From: Candidatus Dietzia intestinigallinarum
GTDB taxonomy: Bacteria; Actinomycetota; Actinomycetes; Mycobacteriales; Mycobacteriaceae
Length of the DNA: 64,000 bases
Assembly (NCBI GenBank): GCA_019119875.1
Contig: DWWG01000217.1
Location: 1-64,000 of the forward strand
Direction of reading: 5' to 3'
The translations under genes were made by a program, and so were the position numbers. This document shows positions 51,816 through 61,488 of the stretch, in pieces. The notes beneath the pieces are model-generated. The model was not told the DNA's origin and did no database searches. It saw only the letters and a program-made list of their open reading frames with translations. How positions within the stretch are numbered: position 1 is the stretch's first letter; every line of letters starts with the position of its first letter.

Positions 51816-52166
51816 ATGGCAGATCGAGTCCTCAGGGGCAGCCGCCTCGGTGCGGTGAGCTACGAGACGGACCGCGACCACGACCTCGCGCCTCGCCGGG
51901 TGGCGAAGTACCAGACCCCCAACGGTGAGGTGTACGAGGTCCCGTTCGCGGACGATGCCGAGATCCCGGGCGTCTGGATCTGTAAGAACGGCCAGGAGGG
52001 TCAGCTGATCGACGGCCCGGCCGTCGAGGTGAAGAAGGGCAAGCCGCCGCGCACGCACTGGGACATGCTGCTCGAGCGCCGGTCCATCGAGGAGCTCGAG
52101 GATCTGCTCAAGGAACGGATGGACCTGCTCCGCAAGCGCCGTCGCGCAGGTGCGGCCTCGCGCTGA
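51816..52166 (+). CDS. rbpA: RNA polymerase-binding protein RbpA
   Basis: MADRVLRGSRLGAVSYETDRDHDLAPRRVAKYQTPNGEVYEVPFADDAEIPGVWICKNGQEG; adjacent to the ppm1 locus. Confidence 0.96.
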   Translation: MADRVLRGSRLGAVSYETDRDHDLAPRRVAKYQTPNGEVYEVPFADDAEIPGVWICKNGQEGQLIDGPAVEVKKGKPPRTHWDMLLERRSIEELEDLLKERMDLLRKRRRAGAASR

Positions 52167-52320
52167 GGTCAGCCCGCACGAGACCCGAATCGCCCCGCCC
52201 CGGACCCCGGGAGCGGGGCGTTCTGTGTCCGGGAGAGCGGACCCACCCGGTGGGCCTGCGCATCCGGCGGGTTCCGCGCCGCCGCGCCGGGCGCGACGTG
52301 CCCGTGACGCGGCGGTCTCG

Positions 52321-54696
52321 TCAGCGGCCGACGAGGGACCTGAGCTGTCGGCGTCGCTTCTCCCAGCCCCAGCGCGCCACGTTGACCGCGGCCTCGCGGA
52401 AAATCGACTCGCTCATCTTGGACTGGCCGACGGTGCGCTCGGTGAAGGTGATCGGCACCTCCACGACGGTGCGGTCGTTGTTCAGCAGTCGCCACGTCAT
52501 GTCGATCTGGAAGCAGTAACCCTTGGACTCGATCGTGTCCAGGTCGAGTTCGGCGAGCGCGTCGGCACGGTAGGCCCGATATCCGGCGGTGATGTCCTTG
52601 ATGCGCACCCCGAGAAGGAGCCGGGAGTAGATGTTGCCGCCGCGGGAGATGACGTGGCGCTGCCACGGCCAGTTGAGGACCGCTCCCCCGGGCACGTACC
52701 GCGATCCGATCGCCAGGTCGGCGCCGTTGTCGACGGCGGCGAGCATCGCGGGCAGTCTCTCGGGCGGGTGGCTCCCGTCGGCGTCCATCTCCACCAGGAC
52801 GGTGTAGCCACGCTCCAGACCCCAGCGGAAGCCCGCGATGTACGCGGCGCCGAGCCCTTCCTTGCCCTTGCGGTGCAGGACGGAGATCCGTCCGCGCGGG
52901 TCCTCGGCCGCCAGACGGTCGGCGATCTCCCCGGTGCCGTCGGGACTGTTGTCATCGGCGATGAGTACCGACACGTCGGGCGCCGCGGTGAGCAGCCGGT
53001 CGACGACGCCGGGAAGATTGTCCCGCTCGTCGTAGGTCGGGATGATCACCAGCGTGCGTGAGGACGGCACGCCACCGCCCGGCGTCGTCGGTTCGGTCAC
53101 TTGGAACTCCTCGTTGTCGGTGACTGGCCGGCGCCGGGTGCGAACGAGCGCCCAGGCCACGCCGACGAGCCCGATGAGGCAGGACACTGCCTGCGGGGTG
53201 TCGCCCAGTCGGGTTGCCATCGTACCGGCAGCCCCCACCTCGATCTGCGCCACCAACCCCGCGGGTTCGAAGATCCCGGTCTCCTGCTTCACCGTGCCGT
53301 CGGGGTCGATCACGGCGCTGACCCCGCTGGTGGCGGCGATGAGGACCGGGACATGGTGCTCGACGGCCCGCACGCGGGACATCGCGAGCTGCTGGTACGT
53401 CATCGGCGAGCGGCCGAAGGTGGCGTTGTTGGTGGGAACAGCGAGGAACTGGGCCCCCTGGGCGACGGGGTCGCGTGCGGCGGCGTCGAATGCCACCTCG
53501 AAGCAGATCGCCACACCGACATCGACCCCGGCGGCGGTCACCACGCCGTCACCGTCACCGGGGACGAAGTGCCCGGCGGTACGCGCGATGGGGAAGATCG
53601 CCTCGAGAGGCGCGCGCATCGGCAGCCATTCGCCGAACGGCTGGATGAACTTCTTGTCGTGTCGGTCCCGGACGGGGTCCTCGTCGCGGTCGGCGGCCCG
53701 CCCGTCCCACACGAGGTAGGAGTTGGTGGCCTCGCGGCCCTGCCCGGTGCCCAGGACGGTGCCGACGAGGATCGGCGCCTGAAGACGGCGGGACAACGCC
53801 GAGATCTGGTCCCCGGCGCGCCGGTCGGCCAGCGGTGAGATGTCGGAGGCGTTCTCCGGCCACAGCACCAGATCCGGGCGGGGGGCCTCGTGCGCGTCCA
53901 CGCGGTCGGCGAGCTCACCGGTGACGCGGAGATGGTTCTCGAGCACGGCGCGCTTCTGGGCGTTGAAGTCCAGGCCCAGGCGGGGCACGTTGCCCTGGAT
54001 GACGGCCACGTCGAGGGCCCGGGCGGGCTGATCGTCCCGCGGTACGGATGCGGCGGCGACCAGTCCCCCTGTCACGAGGGGGACGGTGAGCAGCCCCGTC
54101 AGCTGACGTACGGGCCGCTCACGCCGCAGCAGCATCACCACCGCGAAACCCAGCGCCGTGCCGAGGGCCGCCACCGCGAACCCCAGTAGCGCAGTACCGC
54201 CGAGCGCGGCGAGCGGGAGCAGTGGCCCGTCCGCCTGACCGAACGCCAGTCGTCCCCACGGGAAGCCGCCCCAGGGCCAGGACGACCGGACCCACTCCCA
54301 CAGTGACCACCAGCCGGCCACCCCGAGCAGTGCCGCCGCACACCGGCGGCCGCCGTGGACGCCGGGGGTGAGGCCGGCGCGCAGGATCACCACCGCGCCC
54401 GCGCCGAAAGCCGCGAGGTACAGGGCCTCGACCACCGCCAGTCCCCAGGCGGCATAGGAGCCCACGTACAAACCGACCCACGGAACGAGAAGGAGGAAGA
54501 AGGCCACACCGGCGAGGAAGCCGGCCAGGGCGCCGGTGCGTGCCCGGGGTGGGAGGCCACGTAGCGGGGACAGGACGACGACGAGGAGTGCGATCGCCGC
54601 AGGCGCGGCCCACCACCACCCGACGGGAGGGAACGACACGGCGAGTAGCGCGCCGGCGGCAGCCGCCCCGATCAGCCGGGCCGCAAGCAGGATCAC
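52321..54696 (-). CDS. Fused apolipoprotein N-acyltransferase (Lnt) - polyprenol monophosphomannose synthase (Ppm1)
   Basis: N-terminal multi-TM and nitrilase-like domain (VLWPENASDISPLADRR); C-terminal GT2 (TLVIIPTYDERDNLPGVVDRLL, VEMDADGSHPPERLP). Confidence 0.93.
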   Translation of the reverse strand: MILLAARLIGAAAAGALLAVSFPPVGWWWAAPAAIALLVVVLSPLRGLPPRARTGALAGFLAGVAFFLLLVPWVGLYVGSYAAWGLAVVEALYLAAFGAGAVVILRAGLTPGVHGGRRCAAALLGVAGWWSLWEWVRSSWPWGGFPWGRLAFGQADGPLLPLAALGGTALLGFAVAALGTALGFAVVMLLRRERPVRQLTGLLTVPLVTGGLVAAASVPRDDQPARALDVAVIQGNVPRLGLDFNAQKRAVLENHLRVTGELADRVDAHEAPRPDLVLWPENASDISPLADRRAGDQISALSRRLQAPILVGTVLGTGQGREATNSYLVWDGRAADRDEDPVRDRHDKKFIQPFGEWLPMRAPLEAIFPIARTAGHFVPGDGDGVVTAAGVDVGVAICFEVAFDAAARDPVAQGAQFLAVPTNNATFGRSPMTYQQLAMSRVRAVEHHVPVLIAATSGVSAVIDPDGTVKQETGIFEPAGLVAQIEVGAAGTMATRLGDTPQAVSCLIGLVGVAWALVRTRRRPVTDNEEFQVTEPTTPGGGVPSSRTLVIIPTYDERDNLPGVVDRLLTAAPDVSVLIADDNSPDGTGEIADRLAAEDPRGRISVLHRKGKEGLGAAYIAGFRWGLERGYTVLVEMDADGSHPPERLPAMLAAVDNGADLAIGSRYVPGGAVLNWPWQRHVISRGGNIYSRLLLGVRIKDITAGYRAYRADALAELDLDTIESKGYCFQIDMTWRLLNNDRTVVEVPITFTERTVGQSKMSESIFREAAVNVARWGWEKRRRQLRSLVGR

Positions 54697-55616
54697 TCCG
54701 CCGGGCCGGCGGGTTCGCCGTCCACGACGAGCAACCGCAGGACGGGATCCGGGCCGGAGAGGTCGGGCATCGGCGGGACCCCCGAGCGTGGGTCGGTGGA
54801 CCAGCGCTGGACGGCGTCATCGGCTGCCACCACGGCGAGTTCTCCGGTCTGCCACCGGGCGAAGGTCGCCGGGGCGCCCGGCGTGAGGGTCCCGGCCGTG
54901 CCGTCCCGGGCGCCGGCCGCGCGACGGGCCCCACGGGTGGTGGCGGTGAACGCGGCGCGCGGTGACAGCCCCCTGCCGCTGTCCGGTGCGGTCAGGGCCC
55001 GAAGGGCGTCCCACGGGCGGAACCCGTCCCCCGACCGCACGGAGGCGGCCAGCGCGACACCCGAACCCGCCAGACGGACGAGATCGCTCCCGACGAGGTC
55101 GTCGACGAGCGGACGCAGGAGGATCACGGTGCCGACCGCGGCCAGCGCCGACAGGTCCACGTCGCTGATCTCCGGGTAGCCGATCAGGACCGGCACGCAG
55201 CGGGCGACGGCCGGGCCGCCCAGCTCGTCGGCCAGGCGGGTCAGTTCGGCGGCGAGATGCGCGGGCGATGTTCCGGGCTCGAGGACCACGCGGTCACCGG
55301 CTCGCACCCGGTCGGCCACGGCGTCGAGCCCGTGAGCGGCGGGCAGTCCGGCCGGCACGACGCCCCGGGATGCGGCGGTGGCCGATACCGCGGTGACGGC
55401 GGCGCCGTCCGCCTCCACCCCGCCGACGACGCACTCGACGAAGGCCGGCGCCACCCAGTCACCCGCCAGGTCGACCCGGTGGGAGTCGGGGAAGAGCGCG
55501 GGGCCCGGGGCATCGGAGCCGGTCCAGACCACGAGGCCGTTCTCATACGCCAGTGCGGTGGCGTCTCGCGAGGCTGGGGTGAGGACACGGCCTCCGGTGG
55601 CGAGAGTTGCAGGCAT
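54693..55616 (-). CDS. Degenerate amidohydrolase-like protein
   Basis: LATGGRVLTPASRDATALAYENGLVVWTG...VDLAGDWVAPAFVECVVGG: composite-domain amidohydrolase N-terminus but without the metal-binding HxH. Confidence 0.72.
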   Translation of the reverse strand: MPATLATGGRVLTPASRDATALAYENGLVVWTGSDAPGPALFPDSHRVDLAGDWVAPAFVECVVGGVEADGAAVTAVSATAASRGVVPAGLPAAHGLDAVADRVRAGDRVVLEPGTSPAHLAAELTRLADELGGPAVARCVPVLIGYPEISDVDLSALAAVGTVILLRPLVDDLVGSDLVRLAGSGVALAASVRSGDGFRPWDALRALTAPDSGRGLSPRAAFTATTRGARRAAGARDGTAGTLTPGAPATFARWQTGELAVVAADDAVQRWSTDPRSGVPPMPDLSGPDPVLRLLVVDGEPAGPAE

Positions 55617-55689
55617 GTCCCGAGTATCCCCGAGAGGGGCCGGTCCCACGGAACCCGGCCACCCGGACGGCTGATTAGGCTACTCACCC

Positions 55690-56667
55690 ATGACGGACCA
55701 CGACCGCCACGCGGGAGACGGCGACAGCTCCCCCGGGGGCCCGGCAGGAGATCTCGTGGACAGCGGAGGCCGCGCCCGGCTCGGGTTCCCCGGTGGCCGA
55801 CTGCGACCCGCGGACTGGACGGCGTTGGCGCAGCTCGCCACCGAGCACTCCGGTCACCTGCAGCTGTCCTCCGGGGGAGTCGTGCAGATCCCCGGGGCGC
55901 CGGACGGCGACCGCCTCCGGGACCGCGCGGAGGCCGCCGGACTCGTCCCGAGGCTCGTCCACGAGACGGGCCGCACCATCCTCTCCTCTCCCCTGGCCGG
56001 ACGACTGCCCGGCCGGACCGGGCTGGGTGATCTGCCCGAGGAACTCGACGCCGCGCTCGGCGCACACCCGGACGCGTCGCCGCCGGCCGCCCCCGTCGTG
56101 TTCGGGTTCGACGACGGCTCCGGCGACGTCCTCGCACACGGTCCCGACCTGGCGGCGGTGGCCGGCCCGGTGGACGGCACAGCCCGAATCCATGCAGGTG
56201 GGCGCGACACCGGACTCCGGACCTCGATCGCGGACGTGGTGTCCGTCCTCGTCGACGCCGCGGCCGGTTCGGCCCGGAGCGCGGCACGGTCGGCGGCGGC
56301 GACCTCGCCCGATGTGCTGCACGACCTCGTCGTCGTCACACTCACCGACCACCCGCTGACGACCCCCGCCGAACCGCCCGCCCCCGGCGCCCCCACCGGG
56401 CGCGGGGAGGTACCACCGGTGGGGTGGGTCGACACCCTCGACGGGCTCGTCACCCTCCTGGCGGTCGTGGCCGACGGGGTGGTCCCCGCGCGACTCGCCG
56501 AATTCCTCGGCGCCGTCGAGCGGCCCAGCACCATCTCGGCCGACCGCGTCATCGGACTCCACGAACTCACCGAGGGCATGGCCGAGCAGGTCGTGCGGGT
56601 CCTGGCCCCGATGGGCATGGTGTTCGACGCGACCTCCCCCTGGGCCCCGAGGCCCCCCGGGACCTGA
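55690..56667 (+). CDS. CobG-like / nitrite-sulfite reductase ferredoxin-like half-domain protein
   Basis: RARLGFPGGRLRPADWTALAQLATEHSGHLQLSSGGVVQIPG matches the N-terminal half domain; no Fe-S/siroheme cysteine cluster seen. Confidence 0.72.
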   Translation: MTDHDRHAGDGDSSPGGPAGDLVDSGGRARLGFPGGRLRPADWTALAQLATEHSGHLQLSSGGVVQIPGAPDGDRLRDRAEAAGLVPRLVHETGRTILSSPLAGRLPGRTGLGDLPEELDAALGAHPDASPPAAPVVFGFDDGSGDVLAHGPDLAAVAGPVDGTARIHAGGRDTGLRTSIADVVSVLVDAAAGSARSAARSAAATSPDVLHDLVVVTLTDHPLTTPAEPPAPGAPTGRGEVPPVGWVDTLDGLVTLLAVVADGVVPARLAEFLGAVERPSTISADRVIGLHELTEGMAEQVVRVLAPMGMVFDATSPWAPRPPGT

Positions 56668-56746
56668 ACCGCGGCCGGCCCGCCCCGGGGCCGCTGCCGG
56701 ACGCAGCCGCACGGCCACGGTGCGGCGGGACGGACCGCCACCGGGG

Positions 56747-58000
56747 TCACCGCGAGCCGAACCGACTGACCAGCCAGCGTGCCGCGTCCTGCACGGTGTG
56801 TACCGTCTCCGGCCTCGCCTCTACTTCTGTGTAGAACTGCTGTGGTCGGTCGACCATCACCACCGGGATGCGCAGCGCACGGGCCGCCTCGAGCTTCGCG
56901 GCCGTGGACTCCCCACCGCTGTCTCGCGTCACCAGTACGTCGATGCGGTGCCGGGCCATGAGAGTCCGTTCGGCATCGACGCCGAACGGACCCCGGTCCA
57001 GAACCAGCAGGTATCGCTGCGGGAGCGGGCCGGGTGGTGGCTCGGAGCACCTGATCAGGTACGAACCGCGAGCATCTCCGGCGAAGGCGGAGGCGCCGTG
57101 CTTGCCCACCGTGAGCATCGGACGGCGGAAACGCTGCCTGACCACCGTCACCGCGGACTGCATGTCCGGGACACGGATCCACTTGTCCCCGGCCGTCTCC
57201 TGCCACTGCGGGCGCTCCAGCCGCAGCAGCGGGACGCCCGTCGCAGCGGCGGCGTGGGCCGCGTCGACGGAGATCGTCCGGGCGAACGGGTCGGTCGCGT
57301 CTATCAGCGCGTTCACCGCGTTCTCCCGTAGCCATCGGGCGAGCTCGGAGGCCCCACCGAACTCTCCGGTGCGGACCTCGCCCCGAGGCATCCGCGGCCT
57401 GGCGATCCTGCCCGCCAGCGAGGTCACCACGTCCAGGCCGGCGGTGACCAACAGGTCCGCGAGCCGGCGGGCCTCGCCGGTACCGCCCAGAACGAGGATG
57501 AGCCCCGGGCCCGCCGGCGTCGGCGACGCGCCGGCTCGGCCCGCCCCACCGGCGCGACCCCGGCCGTCGACCCGCTGATCGGACCCGCCGACGAGGTCCG
57601 GCGCCGCCGAGTGAGCCCGGTGCGGGATGCCGGGGACGAGTTCCCAGGTGATCCCGCTCGCGGCGAAGATCTCCGTGAGTGCCGGGGTCTCGTCGTGCTG
57701 GAGCGGGTCGCCGGCGAACAGGTGCACCACCCTGTCCCCCCTGTTGAGCGCGGCGCGGATCTCGTCGAGGATCTGGCCGGTCGACAGCGAGGCGGTGTCC
57801 ACGACCCGTGCCGTGGGCGGGCACAGCGCCAGCGCCCCGGGCGGCTCCTCCCCACGGGCGTGGAGACACGTGCCGCTCATCGCGATGAGACGCGAGGCCC
57901 GGACGGTGAGCAGATCGACGGGCCCGGGGCCGACGCCCACCAGGTGTACGGCGACCGGCGCCTCCGGCGGCGTGCCGTCCGGGGCCGTGGCGCCGCTCAC
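56747..58000 (-). CDS. Truncated tetrapyrrole-methylase (CobM-like) domain fused to precorrin-6A reductase CobK
   Basis: N-term VAVHLVGVGPGPVDLLTVRASRLIA...HLFAGDPLQHDETPALTEIFAASGITWELVPGIP; C-term LILVLGGTGEARRLADLLVTAGLDVVTSLAGR (CobK); GTG start overlaps the SDR stop (GTGA). Confidence 0.8.
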   Translation of the reverse strand: MSGATAPDGTPPEAPVAVHLVGVGPGPVDLLTVRASRLIAMSGTCLHARGEEPPGALALCPPTARVVDTASLSTGQILDEIRAALNRGDRVVHLFAGDPLQHDETPALTEIFAASGITWELVPGIPHRAHSAAPDLVGGSDQRVDGRGRAGGAGRAGASPTPAGPGLILVLGGTGEARRLADLLVTAGLDVVTSLAGRIARPRMPRGEVRTGEFGGASELARWLRENAVNALIDATDPFARTISVDAAHAAAATGVPLLRLERPQWQETAGDKWIRVPDMQSAVTVVRQRFRRPMLTVGKHGASAFAGDARGSYLIRCSEPPPGPLPQRYLLVLDRGPFGVDAERTLMARHRIDVLVTRDSGGESTAAKLEAARALRIPVVMVDRPQQFYTEVEARPETVHTVQDAARWLVSRFGSR

Positions 58001-58776
58001 CGGGGCATCCGTCGCCAGATCGGCTGCGGGACGAGCCGGGCGACGGCGAACATCACCCGAAGCTGCCACGGAATCCACACGATGCCGGCCCGGCGGGCCA
58101 CGACACGGTCCACCACCACGTCGGCCACGTGCTCCGGGGTCGACGAGAACGGCGCCGGATCCATACCGGCGGTCATCCGGCCGATCACGAAACCGGGCCG
58201 CGGGATGATGAGCGTGACGCCGGTGCCGTGCAGGGCGTCCGCCATTCCGGAGGCGAAACCGTCCAGGCCCGCCTTGGCCGAACCGTAGACGTAATTGGCC
58301 CGCCGGACGCGTTGCCCGGCGACGGAGGAGAACGCCACGAGGACCCCGCTGCGCCGAGACCGCATCCGCCGGGCCAGGTCGGTCAGCAGCGCGGCCTGGG
58401 CCACGAAGTCGGTGTGCAGGATCTGCGCGGCGGCCCCGGCGTCGCGCTCGGCGACCTCCTGGTCCCCGAGAATCCCGAACGCGAGCACCGCGATGTCGAC
58501 GGGACCGACCCGCGATTCGATCTCGTCCACGACCCCGGCGTGCAAGGTCAGGTCGTCGGCGTCGAAATCCACGGACTCGACACCGGTCGCACCCGCGGCC
58601 CGCAGCGCCGCAACCGGTGCGGAGACATCCCCTCCGGGCCTGGACGCCAGAACGATGGTGCGGCCGGGAGCGAGGCGACGCGCCACGGCCAGGCCGATCT
58701 CACTGCGGCCGCCGAACACGACGACCACCTCACCACCGGGCCGCGGACGCTCGGACGACGATGCAGGTGTGGGCAT
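57997..58776 (-). CDS. SDR-family oxidoreductase (DprE2-like subgroup)
   Basis: VVVVFGGRSEIGLAVARRLAPGRTIVLASR, FSSVAGQRVRRANYVYGSAKAGLDGFASG. Confidence 0.87.
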   Translation of the reverse strand: MPTPASSSERPRPGGEVVVVFGGRSEIGLAVARRLAPGRTIVLASRPGGDVSAPVAALRAAGATGVESVDFDADDLTLHAGVVDEIESRVGPVDIAVLAFGILGDQEVAERDAGAAAQILHTDFVAQAALLTDLARRMRSRRSGVLVAFSSVAGQRVRRANYVYGSAKAGLDGFASGMADALHGTGVTLIIPRPGFVIGRMTAGMDPAPFSSTPEHVADVVVDRVVARRAGIVWIPWQLRVMFAVARLVPQPIWRRMPR

Positions 58777-58852
58777 GCGCCCAGTCTCCCACGCACCCGC
58801 CGACCCACGGGCCCCGTGGGGCACCACCGGCGGCTGTGGCAGGCTCGGCCGC

Positions 58853-59260
58853 ATGGCACGCACCCTGGCAGAGCTCTCCGACGAGGCGCACGAGTTCCTG
58901 TCGACCTATCACCTGGGCACGCTCACCACCCTGCGCACGGACGGCTCCCCGCACGTCGTGGCCGTGGGCTTCACCGTGGACCCGGACAGCGGGCTCGCGC
59001 GCGTCATCACATCCCGGGGCTCCCAGAAGGCGCGCAACGCCGCACGAGGCGGCCGCGCCGCGGTCTCGCACGTCGACGGCGGACGCTGGCTCACCTTCGA
59101 GGGACCCGTCCGGTTGCTCACCGACGCCCCCGCGGTCCGCGAGGGCGAGCGGCGGTACGCGCTGCGCTACCGGGAGCCGCGCCCGAACCCCGACCGCGTC
59201 GTGGTGGCGATCGAGGTGGACCGGGTTCTCGGCTCCGCCCGGATGTTCACCGGCGCCTGA
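58853..59260 (+). CDS. F420-dependent PPOX-class oxidoreductase
   Basis: FLSTYHLGTLTTLRTDGSPHVVAVGFTVDPDSGLARVITSRGSQKARNA; positional match to Rv2074. Confidence 0.9.
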   Translation: MARTLAELSDEAHEFLSTYHLGTLTTLRTDGSPHVVAVGFTVDPDSGLARVITSRGSQKARNAARGGRAAVSHVDGGRWLTFEGPVRLLTDAPAVREGERRYALRYREPRPNPDRVVVAIEVDRVLGSARMFTGA

Positions 59261-59342
59261 CCGTGGCCGGTGGCGGGGCGCTCCGGCGATACGCCCGCCT
59301 CGAAAGGCTCGTCGATCACGCCCGGTGGGGCGGGGTGACCGC

Positions 59343-60449
59343 TCAGAGGACGCGCAGCCCGCGCTCGCCGTTGTTGAGATCCCGCCGGCCGTCCGCCGTC
59401 ACCGCGACGATGTCCTCCAGTCGCGCGCCCCACCGGCCGTCGAGGTAGATCCCCGGTTCGACGGAGAACGTCATCCCCTCCGCCAGGACCGTCTCCGCGC
59501 CGGCGGTGACGAACGGCGGCTCGTGCAGACCGAGGCCGATCCCGTGGCCGGTGCGGTGGATGAACCGCTCCCCCAGTCCCGCGGCGGACAGTTGATCCCG
59601 GGCGGCGGCGTCGATCTCCCCGATCGCCACCCCGGGCCGTACGGCCTCACGTGCCAGCCGCTGTGCCTCCTGCAACACGGCGTACTCCTCGGCCACCCGG
59701 TCCGACGGCTCGCCCATCGAGTAGGTGCGCGTGCAGTCGGAGTGATAGCCGCTGGCCAGCGGCCCCCCGATGTCGACCACGACGATGTCGCCGTCCCGCA
59801 CCACCCGGTCGGAGACCCCGTGATGCGGATCGGCGCCGTGCGGACCGGAGCCGACGATCACGAACTCGGCGTGGGTGAGCCCCTCCGCCTCGATGGCAGC
59901 CGTGATGAGCGCACCGACCTCGGCCTCGGTCCGTCCCACCTGAAGGAACTCGTCCATCCGCGCGTGCACGGCATCGATGCGACGGGCGGCCTCGGCGAGC
60001 TCGTCCACCTCTCCGGGGGTCTTGACGGCCCGCACGTGATCGATCACGTCCGAGGCCAGGACCACCTCGCCGTCGACGACCAGTTGGAGCGGCACCAGGT
60101 GTAGCGCCGGCATGGCCGTCGACACGGCCACCCGACCGGACACCTTCCCGGCGACCAGTGCCACAGCATCGGTGCCGTCCGCCCACGGGAGCACGGTCGC
60201 GCCCACCAGGTCGGCGGCACCGCGCACCGTCTCGGTGAGCTCGAGGGAGGGCAGGACTAAAAGCGGCGTGTCACCGTCCGCGGGGATGATCAGTGCCGTC
60301 AGCCGCTCGTGGGAGTCCAGTCGCTGACCGGTCAGGTACGCCATGTCCTCGCCGGAGTAGACCACGACGTGGTCGATCCCACGCTGCTGTGCGCGGACAC
60401 GGATGGCGTTGAGGCGGTGTGGATGAAGGTCCGGTGCGTCGCTGGTCAT
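59343..60449 (-). CDS. pepE: M24-family Xaa-Pro peptidase
   Basis: VVDIGGPLASGYHSDCTRTY, RTGHGIGLGLHEPP, FSVEPGIYLDGRWGARLEDIV. Confidence 0.9.
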   Translation of the reverse strand: MTSDAPDLHPHRLNAIRVRAQQRGIDHVVVYSGEDMAYLTGQRLDSHERLTALIIPADGDTPLLVLPSLELTETVRGAADLVGATVLPWADGTDAVALVAGKVSGRVAVSTAMPALHLVPLQLVVDGEVVLASDVIDHVRAVKTPGEVDELAEAARRIDAVHARMDEFLQVGRTEAEVGALITAAIEAEGLTHAEFVIVGSGPHGADPHHGVSDRVVRDGDIVVVDIGGPLASGYHSDCTRTYSMGEPSDRVAEEYAVLQEAQRLAREAVRPGVAIGEIDAAARDQLSAAGLGERFIHRTGHGIGLGLHEPPFVTAGAETVLAEGMTFSVEPGIYLDGRWGARLEDIVAVTADGRRDLNNGERGLRVL

Positions 60450-60539
60450 GACTCCCACAGTAGGCCGACCGGCTCCCCGCCCGCCCCCGTCGGCGGTTAG
60501 CCTGGCGGGGTGGTCCCGACCAGCTCTGCAGGAGGCGCG

Positions 60540-61469
60540 ATGTCCCAGGGTCCGTTGATGGTTCTCGACAGCGCCGGGCTGTGGTTCCGCGCGTTCCATT
60601 CCGTCCCGGAGAAGATCACCGGCCCCGACGGCTCCCCGGCCAACGCGGTCCGAGGCTTCTGCGACATGGTGGCGGTGCTCGTCGAGGAGTATTCGCCGAG
60701 CGGTCTGGTGGCCGCGCTGGATCGCCGGTGGCGGCCGGACTGGCGTGTGGAGTTGCTGCCGTCCTACAAGGCGCACCGTGTCGGTGACGACGGCGAGGAG
60801 GACGCCCCCGCCACGTTGGCGCCGCAGGTCGATTCGATCCGCGACGTCCTCTCCGCGGCGGGCATCACGCAGGCGTGGGCGGAGGACGCGGAGGCCGACG
60901 ACGTGCTGGCCGCGCTCGCCGTACGTGATCGCGAGGTGCTGGTCGTCACCGGCGATCGTGACCTGTTCCAGCTCGCGTCCCGGACCACCACCGTCATCTA
61001 TGTGGGTGCGGGGATGAAGAAGCGGCTGGCGTACACCCCGGAGGTGGTGGCGGAGCGTTTCGACCTGCCGGCGACCGAGGACGCCCGGATCTACGCGGAC
61101 TACGCGGTGCTCGTGGGTGACGACTCGGACGGGCTGCCCGGTGTGGCCGGTGTCGGCGCCAAGACGGCGGCCGCCCTGCTGCGGGAGTACGGGGATCTCG
61201 ACGGGATCCTGGCGGCTGCCTCGGACCCGGGGTCGGCGCTGACCGCACGCCAGCGCAGTGCGATCACTGCGGGTGCCGACTACCTCGCGGCCGCGCAAGG
61301 GGTCGTGCGGCTGGGCGGCCGGGCGTTCGAGCTCGAGTTCAGCGGCGATCTGGACGGCCGGCGCGGCCCGGTCGACCTCGCACGGCTCGAGGAGATCGGA
61401 GAGCGCACCGCCCAGTCCCGCGCGATCGGACGGCTCGTGGAGGCCACGTCGGGGCTCGCGCCCGCATAA
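60540..61469 (+). CDS. 5'-3' exonuclease (PolI N-terminal-like)
   Basis: LMVLDSAGLWFRAFHSVP, AEDAEADDVLAALA, VTGDRDLFQLAS, YAVLVGDDSDGLPGVAGVGAKTAAALL. Confidence 0.92.
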   Translation: MSQGPLMVLDSAGLWFRAFHSVPEKITGPDGSPANAVRGFCDMVAVLVEEYSPSGLVAALDRRWRPDWRVELLPSYKAHRVGDDGEEDAPATLAPQVDSIRDVLSAAGITQAWAEDAEADDVLAALAVRDREVLVVTGDRDLFQLASRTTTVIYVGAGMKKRLAYTPEVVAERFDLPATEDARIYADYAVLVGDDSDGLPGVAGVGAKTAAALLREYGDLDGILAAASDPGSALTARQRSAITAGADYLAAAQGVVRLGGRAFELEFSGDLDGRRGPVDLARLEEIGERTAQSRAIGRLVEATSGLAPA

Positions 61470-61488
61470 CACTCCGGTCGGCGGCAGG

